Shown here in pieces: positions 54,330 through 62,311 of a stretch of 64,000 bases of DNA (position 1 is the first letter of the stretch; every line of letters starts with the position of its first letter). The DNA lies in assembly GCA_050185195.1 (NCBI GenBank), contig JBFWZQ010000003.1:1-64000 (forward strand). Direction: 5' to 3'. A model generated the notes under the pieces. The model did no database searches. It was not told the DNA's origin and saw only the letters and a list, made by a program, of their open reading frames with translations. The stretch comes from CADEFQ01 sp050185195 (GTDB lineage: Bacteria; Pseudomonadota; Gammaproteobacteria; Steroidobacterales; Steroidobacteraceae). Position numbers and translations under genes: made by a program.

Positions 54330-55616
54330 ATGGTCGCTCGTACAGGCAGCTCCCGGGGATTGCGAGTGGTCGGTCTTGGCGTCGTACGGCCCAATGAATC
54401 GAGCGACCCGCTGGTCGCATTGCGCACCGGGCACGATGCTGTCTGGCTGCGTGACTCTGTTTCCGACGCCACTGCAGTCGCACCCCTGATCACGCCGGCG
54501 GAAGTGGCGGCTGCGGCGAGCCGCATGAGCCAGTTCGTGCCACTGTTGGCCAGGCTGTTTCCCGTGCACGGTTGGGACGGGTGCATCCGATCCGCGCTGC
54601 TTGACGGGCCGCCGGGTAGCGGGTGGCTGGTCAAGGGCGATCATGACCTGCCGGTGACCGGTTCGATCAAGGCCCGTGGCGGCATCCATGCGCTGCTGCA
54701 TGTCATCGAGCAGATCGCGCTGCAGGATGACCTGCCACTGGATCTGCTCACGGAGCAGGCCGGGCGGGCGATCCTTTCGCGGCACACCGTGGTCGTCGCC
54801 AGCACAGGCAACCTGGGCTACAGCATAGGCTGCTTCGCGCGCGCATTCGGCCTTGGAGCCGAGATTCACATGTCGGCCGAGGCAACGCCCTGGAAGAAAG
54901 ACCGCCTGCGTGCGATTGGCGCGCGTGTCGTCGAACACGTTTGCGACTATTCCGAGACGCTGGACCGGGCGCGCGCCGCCGCGACACGTGCAAGGGCGTG
55001 GCTCGTCGATGACGAGCGTAGTCGCGACCTGCTGACCGGCTATGCGGTTGCGGCAGACGAACTCGCGAACCAGCTTGCCGAACGCCGCATCGTGGTCGAC
55101 GACCGCCACCCTCTCATCGCCTATCTCCCTTGCGGCGTCGGTGGCGCACCGGGCGGCATTACCCACGGACTGAAGCGCCGCTTCGGTCGCGACGTGGTGA
55201 CCGTGTTCGTGGAACCCCTGGCATCGCCCTGCATGCTGGTCGCCCTCGCCTCGGGCCGTGGGTCGGCGGCGTCCGTGTACGACTACGGTTGCGACAACGT
55301 CACGATTGCAGACGGGCTGGCCGTGCCACGTGCATCGAAGCTGGTGCTGGACGCGGTCGGAGATGCGATTGATGCCGTGGTTGCGGTGCCCGATACCGCG
55401 ATGATCGAGTGGGTGGGGAACGCCTGGCGGTCGGCGAAGCTGCGCCTTGAACCGTCGGCGGCGGCGGCCTTCGCCGCATTCGCGCCGTTGCGAAACGCAA
55501 TCGTGCAGAAGCCGGCATGGCCCACCCTTGACGATGCGACACACCTGTTCTGGGCGACCGGCGGATCGCAGCTACCGGACGAGGAATTCAGCGCCATTCT
55601 GGAGCGCGGACAGTGA
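54330..55616 (+). CDS. dsdA: D-serine ammonia-lyase
   Basis: 428 residues from ATG 54330 (GAGAGG sits directly against it; a TTG at 54252 overlapping the LysR gene is the alternative). PLP Lys114 in HDLPVTGSIKARGGIHALLH, the phosphate-binding VASTGNLGYSIG, the MSAEATPWKKDRLR block, YLPCGVGGAPGGITHGLK and the C-terminal ATHLFWATGGSQLPDEEF all match DsdA, which converts D-serine to pyruvate and ammonia. No signal peptide, so cytoplasmic. The stop overlaps the next gene by GTGA, placing D-serine catabolism in one operon with secreted D-peptidase-like enzymes. Confidence 0.94.
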   Translation: MVARTGSSRGLRVVGLGVVRPNESSDPLVALRTGHDAVWLRDSVSDATAVAPLITPAEVAAAASRMSQFVPLLARLFPVHGWDGCIRSALLDGPPGSGWLVKGDHDLPVTGSIKARGGIHALLHVIEQIALQDDLPLDLLTEQAGRAILSRHTVVVASTGNLGYSIGCFARAFGLGAEIHMSAEATPWKKDRLRAIGARVVEHVCDYSETLDRARAAATRARAWLVDDERSRDLLTGYAVAADELANQLAERRIVVDDRHPLIAYLPCGVGGAPGGITHGLKRRFGRDVVTVFVEPLASPCMLVALASGRGSAASVYDYGCDNVTIADGLAVPRASKLVLDAVGDAIDAVVAVPDTAMIEWVGNAWRSAKLRLEPSAAAAFAAFAPLRNAIVQKPAWPTLDDATHLFWATGGSQLPDEEFSAILERGQ

Positions 55617-56815
55617 AGGCGCTGCGCTGGTTGCTCGCGTTGCTGGCGATGGCCATCGCCATCCCGTCGCCGGCTGCAGACGACGTGATAGGCCCACGGC
55701 AGCTCCACGCAGCACTCCAGCAGGCTGTCGATGATGGCTCACCGGGCCTCTCGGCGGCGATCGCGGATCGTCGTGGCGTGATCTGGACCGGGGTGGCCGG
55801 CTGGGCGGACCTGGCGACACACCGCCCGATGGACGAAGCGGCGCTGTTTGGCATCGGCAGCATTACCAAGGTATTCGTGGCCGTAGTGGTGCTGCAACTC
55901 GTCGAGGAAGGGAAACTCAAGCTGACGGACACGCCTCGGAAAATCCTGGGCCGCAGCGCCGTGCGGGGTATCGCCAACTCGGATGTCGCCACGGTCGCCG
56001 ATCTGCTCGGTCACAAGGCCGGCGTGCCGAGTTGGGAAACCGATCCGCGCTGGATCCGCAAGGGGCGCGGCGCCGAATTCGACCCCACCCATCATTGGCG
56101 CAAGACCGAAGCGCTGGCCTATGTTCGCGGGACAGGCGCCACTTCACCGGCAGGCGAGTCGTTCGCCTATTCCAACAGCGGCTACACGCTGCTCGGCTTG
56201 ATGATCGAAAAGCTCACCGGCCGCACCGCGGAGGCCGAGATCCGACGCCGCGTGCTGGCCCCGCTCGCCCTCACCGACACCTACCTGGAAGGCTTCGAGC
56301 CGGGGCCGGCGGCGCGTGTGCCGCACCGCTATCAGTACCTGACCGACAAGTTCCGCACCGATGCAGGGCTCGCACCCTCCTTTGCGCAGGTCAGGTCCGA
56401 CCTGATCGATACGGGCGCGTCCAATCTGTCGGCGGAATGGACCGCCGGCGGCTTGATCTCATCGCCTCGCGATCTCGTTCTCTTTGCGCGCGCGCTCAAC
56501 GACGGGCGACTGCTCAAGCCGGCAAGCCTGGCGTACATGCAGCAATGGAGCCCGGGCTTCAGGCACATGGAAGCCGGCCATGGTCTCTTCCGGATTGCCG
56601 TTGGCGAAACGCGGCTGGTCGGTCACACCGGCGGGGTACTTGGTTTCACCGCCGTGCTGTGGTGGAACGAAAACAGCGACACGATCGTTGCCGTCCTGTC
56701 GAACGGCAGCGGACTGCACGCCGGCAAGACGCCGCCGAAAGCCACTACCGTCGGGCTGGACCCGGCATTTGTCTCGCTGGCAATTCGTTATGCCAGGCAA
56801 CAGAACGCAGAATGA
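55613..56815 (+). CDS. Secreted S12-family serine hydrolase (D-aminopeptidase/PBP-like)
   Basis: 400 residues. Signal peptide about 1-22. Ser83-Ile-Thr-Lys86 (FGIGSITKVF), Tyr186-Ser-Asn188 (ESFAYSNSGY) and His338-Thr-Gly340 (VGHTGGVLGF) form the three S12 motifs of D-Ala-D-Ala carboxypeptidases, D-aminopeptidases and class C beta-lactamases. The GTG start at 55613 is coupled to dsdA; the stop overlaps the receptor gene by ATGA. A role in releasing D-amino acids from peptides in the periplasm is inferred from the operon. Confidence 0.87.
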   Translation: MKALRWLLALLAMAIAIPSPAADDVIGPRQLHAALQQAVDDGSPGLSAAIADRRGVIWTGVAGWADLATHRPMDEAALFGIGSITKVFVAVVVLQLVEEGKLKLTDTPRKILGRSAVRGIANSDVATVADLLGHKAGVPSWETDPRWIRKGRGAEFDPTHHWRKTEALAYVRGTGATSPAGESFAYSNSGYTLLGLMIEKLTGRTAEAEIRRRVLAPLALTDTYLEGFEPGPAARVPHRYQYLTDKFRTDAGLAPSFAQVRSDLIDTGASNLSAEWTAGGLISSPRDLVLFARALNDGRLLKPASLAYMQQWSPGFRHMEAGHGLFRIAVGETRLVGHTGGVLGFTAVLWWNENSDTIVAVLSNGSGLHAGKTPPKATTVGLDPAFVSLAIRYARQQNAE

Positions 56816-59010
56816 ACCACACGGGAGTCCTCTCAATGGCAACTATCAGGTCGGGCTGCACCAAGGCACTGCAGGCAATGCTGTTCTTCGGCGGAGGCAT
56901 GGCGGTCCTGCCACTTTGCATGGCGCCGGCTTTCGCCCAAACCGGGAAAGCCGCTGGCAGCTCGCCTCGCATGCAGTCGGAAGCCCCGGATACGCTCGCC
57001 GAAGTCCTGGTCACTGCCCAGAAGCGGCAACAGTCCCTTCAGGACGTGCCGATTTCGATCACCGTCCTGAGCGGTGCGACGCTCGACGCGACCAACCAGT
57101 CCCTGGTCGAAGAGTTGGGCCGCGTGCCGGGGGTCGCAACAGTGGGTGCGTCGCTGGGCGGCACGTTCATCTCGCTGCGAGGCGTCGGAGCCACCGGCAC
57201 CAATTTCGCGGGTACGGGTACCGTTGGCTACTATCTCGACTCGGTGCCGTTCGGCTTCGTCCGCAATGCGCTGACGCCCGATTCGAACGCATACGATCTC
57301 GAGCGCGTCGAGGTCCTGCGCGGTCCGCAGGGCACGCTGTACGGCGTCAACTCTCAAGTCGGAGTCATCCGTGTCATCACGAAAGAGGCGGATCTGGACG
57401 AGTTTGAGGCCAAGTACCGCGTAGGCCTGTCCTCGACCGATAGCGGTGGACAGAATTATCGCGGCGACGCCGCGATCAACGCGCCGCTGGTCAAGGGCAA
57501 ACTCGCCGCACGGTTCGTCGTCGGGTATGAAGATTTCGACGGATGGATCGACCGACCCAACCATGCGGATGCGAATGGCGCCGAACGCTTTGTGCTGCGT
57601 GGAAAACTCAACGCGCAGCCGACCGAAAAACTCTCGCTGGGCTTGTCCGCCTGGCATTCGCAACTCGACTCCGATGCGAATTCCGCCGGCCTGGATGACC
57701 GCACGACCACCATCCTCGCCGACGAACCGCTCAGCGAGGACTACGACGTCTATGCGTTGCGCGCCGAATATGATTTCGGCGGCGTTTCCCTGTCGAGTGT
57801 CACCGGCTACATGGACTTCGTCAGTGAAAGCCTGACGGACTTCACTTACGGCCCGGCGACCAACCTGACCACCAGTGAGTTTGCTTCGACGGTACTGTCC
57901 CAGGAGGTAAACCTGGCTTCAAAGCTCGAAGGTCCATGGCAATGGACCGCAGGGGCCATCTATCGCGATGTCGAAGATCGTTTTGCCCAGCTCTCGCCCC
58001 GTTACGCGAATCCGCGCGGCAACCGTTACAACGACCATGCGACTTCCTTTGCGGTATTTGCCGAAGTGACGCGGCGGATGTTGCACGACACGCTCGAGCT
58101 CACGGGTGGCTTGCGCTACTACGAGGATCGCACCAGGACGGTTCAGCTGTCGGCCCTGGGCAATCCCAACGCAACCCTGATCAATTCCCGGGCCGAGTCC
58201 GAGAAAACCTCCCCGCGGATCGTGTTGACCTGGCTGCCCAACGACCACTTCACGTTGTATGGGTCTTACTCCGAGGGTTTTCGCGGAGGCTTTCCGCAAA
58301 GCCCGACCGTCAAGGCGCTGGCGCCCGGATTCCCGGCGGTCGGGCCGGACAACCTGCTGAGCTACGAGATCGGTTCGAAGGGCTCGTTCGCGAACAATCT
58401 CATCAGCTATGACGCCGCCGTATTCTTCATCGACTACAGGGGCATCCAGCAATCCATCCAGGTCCTCACGGCCAACGGCGCGGGAGCTCCCATTCGAGTG
58501 TCCGGCCTGATCAACGGCGAATCGGCGAGCGGATGGGGCACGGAACTTGGCCTGACGATCCGACCCGCCCAGGGCCTGTCTTTCGGCGTGAACTATGCCT
58601 GGAACGGACTCACCCTCGACGCCGATATCGTGCCGGCGAACGGAATCCCGTTGTTCTACAAGGGGGACCGCCTGACCAATTCACCCGAACACACCGCCAA
58701 TGCCTGGTTCGACCAAAGCTTCCCGCTGGGTTCCTTCGACGGCTATGTTTCGGGGTCGGTGAGCTATGTTTCCGAACGGCAGACGCGTGGCCTGGTCAAT
58801 GGCGTGAGGTCTTTTACCGCGAGCGATGACACTCTTACCTCACGCCTGAGTGCCGGCTTGCGGTCCCCGCGCGGATGGGGGCTGTCGCTCTTCGTGGATA
58901 ACCTGAACAACTACAATGGCAGTCCGATTCCTGAAGCCTTCGTTCCGCCATCGGGATCGTATCGCATCCGGCCGCGCACGATCGGCCTGCAGTTTGAGCA
59001 GCGCTTCTAG
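56812..59010 (+). CDS. TonB-dependent receptor of the D-amino-acid locus
   Basis: 732 residues from ATG 56812 (or 724 from ATG 56836). Signal peptide ends near APAFAQ. TonB-box-like LAEVLVTAQKR, plug domain (DVPISITVLSGATL, RVEVLRGPQGTLYG), barrel ending RTIGLQFEQRF with the terminal Phe. It is clearly a different receptor from that at 11880. Its cargo is probably a D-amino-acid-containing peptide, muropeptide or related N-acyl compound, judging from its operon partners. Confidence 0.91.
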   Translation: MNHTGVLSMATIRSGCTKALQAMLFFGGGMAVLPLCMAPAFAQTGKAAGSSPRMQSEAPDTLAEVLVTAQKRQQSLQDVPISITVLSGATLDATNQSLVEELGRVPGVATVGASLGGTFISLRGVGATGTNFAGTGTVGYYLDSVPFGFVRNALTPDSNAYDLERVEVLRGPQGTLYGVNSQVGVIRVITKEADLDEFEAKYRVGLSSTDSGGQNYRGDAAINAPLVKGKLAARFVVGYEDFDGWIDRPNHADANGAERFVLRGKLNAQPTEKLSLGLSAWHSQLDSDANSAGLDDRTTTILADEPLSEDYDVYALRAEYDFGGVSLSSVTGYMDFVSESLTDFTYGPATNLTTSEFASTVLSQEVNLASKLEGPWQWTAGAIYRDVEDRFAQLSPRYANPRGNRYNDHATSFAVFAEVTRRMLHDTLELTGGLRYYEDRTRTVQLSALGNPNATLINSRAESEKTSPRIVLTWLPNDHFTLYGSYSEGFRGGFPQSPTVKALAPGFPAVGPDNLLSYEIGSKGSFANNLISYDAAVFFIDYRGIQQSIQVLTANGAGAPIRVSGLINGESASGWGTELGLTIRPAQGLSFGVNYAWNGLTLDADIVPANGIPLFYKGDRLTNSPEHTANAWFDQSFPLGSFDGYVSGSVSYVSERQTRGLVNGVRSFTASDDTLTSRLSAGLRSPRGWGLSLFVDNLNNYNGSPIPEAFVPPSGSYRIRPRTIGLQFEQRF

Positions 59011-59011
59011 C

Positions 59012-60367
59012 ATGAAAGCAATCACCAGCCTGGTCCTGGCGGCAACCCTCGCGGTTCCCGCCCATCCGGCAAGCAACGCCATTGCCGACCAGATTCGCAC
59101 GATCATCGGCAACAACCGGGGATTGGACGGCCCCGGTTGCGTGATAGGCGTACTGAAGGGCGGCAAGGAGTTCCTGGTCGTTGCCGACGGTGCCGCGGAT
59201 ATCGCTGCGAAGAAGCCGCTCGATGCGGACACCCAGATCTACACCGCATCGGTGGCCAAGCAGTTCACGGCGCTCGCGATCGCCCAGCTCGTGGTAACGA
59301 AAAAAATCGGCCTGGACGACGACATCCGCAAGTACCTGCCCGAAATGCCGCAGTACCGGTCGGTCGTGACGGTCGCGATGCTGCTCCACCACACGTCGGG
59401 TATTCGCGACATGCTGTACCTCGGTACCTATGCAGGCTACGAAACATCGGCCGGCGTGAGCCGCGCCGATGCCCTGCAACTGGTCTCTTCCCAGAGTGAC
59501 ACGGTCTTTGTTCCGGGCACCCAGCATCGTTATTCCAACAGCGGCTATCTGTTGTTGTCGGAAATCGTCGCACGCGTTTCTGGCGTCTCATTTGCCGACT
59601 ACATGCAGAAGAAAGTTTTCGCTCCAATGGGCATGAGCCGGACCCGGGTTCTGGCCGGCGCACGTTCAGGGGATGCGAACGCTGCCCACGGTTATGTGCC
59701 GGACGGCGCCGGGTTCAGGCTGGCGGATACGCATCCTTTCTACGGGGGCGCGGGCGGCGCCGTGACCACGATCAGCGATCTCGCGAAGTACGACTACGAC
59801 ATCAACGTTGCCCATGTAGTCTGGACGCCGGCCATCGCGAAGATCATGCTCGCGCCGGGAAAACTTGCGGACGGCACGCCGGCCGCCAGGGACGATCGCA
59901 CCTATGCCGGGGGACTTTCCCTCAATGGCCCGTGGATCCAGCACGGAGGCGCCGGCGAAGGATTCAAGAACATGGTCGCGTGGTTGCCGGGAGGGGAACT
60001 TTCCGTCCACGTGCTTTGCAACAATGGGGCGGTGGTGCCGTCGGCGGTCGCAGAGCAAGTCGTCGATGCGCTGGGCGGGTATCCCACGTTGCGACCCGCG
60101 ACCCCCGCGTTCGCGGGCCGTTACGCGAGTGACGCCCTCCCCGTAATCTACACGCTGACCCCCAATGGCGAGGCCAGGGTGATCCTCGAGATCGCGCCTC
60201 GGCCGGGTGGCCCCGGGCACAGGCGTGTCGTCGAACTGTCGAAAGGACCGGATGGATCGTTCACTGCCAAGGGATTCCACATCCTCCTCGACACCGACCA
60301 GCATGGTTTCCTGCTGGGCCAGGACCGGGATCGCGCTGGCCTTCTGCACTTCGATCGTATCGATTGA
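59012..60367 (+). CDS. Second secreted S12-family serine hydrolase
   Basis: 451 residues. Signal peptide about 1-20. Ser80-Val-Ala-Lys83 (YTASVAKQFT), Tyr174-Ser-Asn176 (HRYSNSGYLLL) and His311-Gly-Gly313 (WIQHGGAGEGF). After the catalytic domain about 100 residues of beta-rich sequence (345-451) may form a lipocalin-like domain, as in some D-aminopeptidase-like proteins. ATG 59012 lies one base after the receptor stop. Only distantly similar to the S12 enzyme at 55613, so the locus has two distinct activities or specificities. Confidence 0.86.
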   Translation: MKAITSLVLAATLAVPAHPASNAIADQIRTIIGNNRGLDGPGCVIGVLKGGKEFLVVADGAADIAAKKPLDADTQIYTASVAKQFTALAIAQLVVTKKIGLDDDIRKYLPEMPQYRSVVTVAMLLHHTSGIRDMLYLGTYAGYETSAGVSRADALQLVSSQSDTVFVPGTQHRYSNSGYLLLSEIVARVSGVSFADYMQKKVFAPMGMSRTRVLAGARSGDANAAHGYVPDGAGFRLADTHPFYGGAGGAVTTISDLAKYDYDINVAHVVWTPAIAKIMLAPGKLADGTPAARDDRTYAGGLSLNGPWIQHGGAGEGFKNMVAWLPGGELSVHVLCNNGAVVPSAVAEQVVDALGGYPTLRPATPAFAGRYASDALPVIYTLTPNGEARVILEIAPRPGGPGHRRVVELSKGPDGSFTAKGFHILLDTDQHGFLLGQDRDRAGLLHFDRID

Positions 60368-60376
60368 GCCAGGTAC

Positions 60377-62284
60377 ATGCTTCAGCCGATGCTCGCGACG
60401 CTGATCCTGTCGACGCTGCTGCTTGCAGCAGGATCCGTTGCGAAGGCGAAGTCGGCGGACCCGGCTGCCCGCTTTGAAGTACTCGAAAAGTCCATCACCG
60501 AGTTGCAGGAGGCGATGACCGCGCGGCGAATCTCGTCGCGCCAGGTCGTGCAAGCCTACCTCGATCGTATCGCCGCCTATGATCAGCACGGCCCGGTACT
60601 GAACGCCATCATCACCCTCAATCCTGACGCACTTGAACAGGCCGATCGACTTGACCGTGAGCGTGCGCAGCAAGGGCCGCGCGGACCGCTGCATGGGGTC
60701 CCGGTACTCGTGAAGGATAATTTCGGCACCGTGGACATGCCGACATCGGGCGGAACCATCGCATTGGCGAATTTCCGTCCGTCAGCCGATGCTTTCCAGG
60801 TCAGGCGGCTGCGTGAGGCGGGCGCGATCATCCTCGGCAAGACGACGATGCACGAGCTGGCGATGAACATCCTGAACGTCTCCTCGCTGACGGGCGAGAC
60901 GCGCAATCCCTATGACCCGCGCCGGTCCCCTGGTGGGTCGAGCGGCGGCACCGGCGCGAGCATCGGGGCGAGTTTTGCAGCGGCAGGCATGGGAACCGAC
61001 ACATGCGGATCGATACGCGTTCCCGCTGCCTATCAAGACCTGTTCGCGCTACGTGGCAGCCGCGGGCTGTCCAGCCGCGCGGGCATCATTCCGCTGTCTT
61101 CGACCGAAGATGAAGCCGGGCCGCTTGCGCGTAGCGTGACCGATCTCGCGATCATGCTGGACGCGACCGTGGGCTACGACGCCGAAGACCCCGTCACGAA
61201 AGCCATGAAGGAGCGACCTTCACCCGGGTATCTGGCAAACCTGCATCCAGGCGCCTTGAAGGGCGCGCGGATCGGCGTGCTGCGCGAGCTACTGACACCC
61301 AGGGAAATGAATGGCGCCATGCGCGACAGGACGATCGCGGCACTGGAGGCAATGAAGGCTCAAGGCGCCATATTGGTCGATGTCGCGATACCCGGCCTCG
61401 ATGCGGTGGTCAGGGAGGCGAGCAAAGTCATCGTTCATGAGTTCAAGTTCGACTTCGAGGAATACCTGCGCCGCCAGCCGCGTGCGCCGATTGCCTCGAT
61501 CAGCGAAATGGTGAGCGGCGGCTTGATCCATGAGGCGATCGCCGAGCGCATCAAGCGACGGAGCGCGGCCGACAAACGCGATGAGACGGCGTACGCTGAG
61601 ACGCTCTCGAAGCGCGACATGGCGCGCCGGATGATCCTGGAGGCCATGGCAGCCGCGCAGGTCGACGTACTGGCGTATCCGAGCGTGCTGCAACCGCCGG
61701 TCATCTGGGGCGCGGAGCCGCTCGGCACCGCAACGTGTGGAATGAGTGCCGTCACGGGTTTGCCGGCCCTCGCCCTGCCCCTGGGGCTGAGTGCCGAGAT
61801 GCTGCCTGTCGGCCTGGATTTGCTGGGCAGACCATTCGACGAGCGTCGACTGCTAAATCTGGCCTATGACTGGGAACGATCGGCCCACCCGCGCGTGGCG
61901 CCGTTCAGCACGCCGGCGCTCATCGACGGGAAGGCGCCGGGCGTGTCCCGGTTCAAGCTGCGCCTCGCCGGGACCAACGTGGATAGCCCAGTCGCTTCCA
62001 TTACGTTCGCATACGATCCGCTGAAGGCCGTACTGCGTTTCAAGGCTCGCATCGACCGGCTGGGGAAAGACACACCAGTGGCGCTGGCGTTGCAGCGTAG
62101 CGAAGACGGCAAACCGGGGCCTGTGCTCGGGCTGATGCTGCGTGCCGGACAGGTGGCAGGCGAGTCGGAGCTGCACCTCACCCCACGGATGCACGCCGAT
62201 CTGGCCGCGGGGCGGCTATTCGTTCGCCTCTACACTCGCAAGTGGCCATTGGGCGCGGCACAAGCCAGCCTGCCCACGCATTGA
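60377..62284 (+). CDS. Secreted amidase-signature enzyme with C-terminal CHRD-like domain
   Basis: 635 residues. Signal peptide about 1-24. The amidase-signature triad is Lys113 (VPVLVKDNFGT), cis-Ser188 (SPGGSSGGTGAS) and Ser212 (GMGTDTCGSIRVPAA; Cys replaces a usual Gly). Residues about 510-635 form an extra beta-rich domain (SRFKLRLAGTNVDSPVASIT ... GRLFVRLYTRKWPLGAAQAS) that resembles CHRD domains. The enzyme probably hydrolyses amide bonds of N-acyl or amidated amino acids in the periplasm. It lies 9 bp after the S12 gene. Confidence 0.87.
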   Translation: MLQPMLATLILSTLLLAAGSVAKAKSADPAARFEVLEKSITELQEAMTARRISSRQVVQAYLDRIAAYDQHGPVLNAIITLNPDALEQADRLDRERAQQGPRGPLHGVPVLVKDNFGTVDMPTSGGTIALANFRPSADAFQVRRLREAGAIILGKTTMHELAMNILNVSSLTGETRNPYDPRRSPGGSSGGTGASIGASFAAAGMGTDTCGSIRVPAAYQDLFALRGSRGLSSRAGIIPLSSTEDEAGPLARSVTDLAIMLDATVGYDAEDPVTKAMKERPSPGYLANLHPGALKGARIGVLRELLTPREMNGAMRDRTIAALEAMKAQGAILVDVAIPGLDAVVREASKVIVHEFKFDFEEYLRRQPRAPIASISEMVSGGLIHEAIAERIKRRSAADKRDETAYAETLSKRDMARRMILEAMAAAQVDVLAYPSVLQPPVIWGAEPLGTATCGMSAVTGLPALALPLGLSAEMLPVGLDLLGRPFDERRLLNLAYDWERSAHPRVAPFSTPALIDGKAPGVSRFKLRLAGTNVDSPVASITFAYDPLKAVLRFKARIDRLGKDTPVALALQRSEDGKPGPVLGLMLRAGQVAGESELHLTPRMHADLAAGRLFVRLYTRKWPLGAAQASLPTH

Positions 62285-62311
62285 CCTCGGCCTGTTGCCC
62301 CAGGAGGCGAC

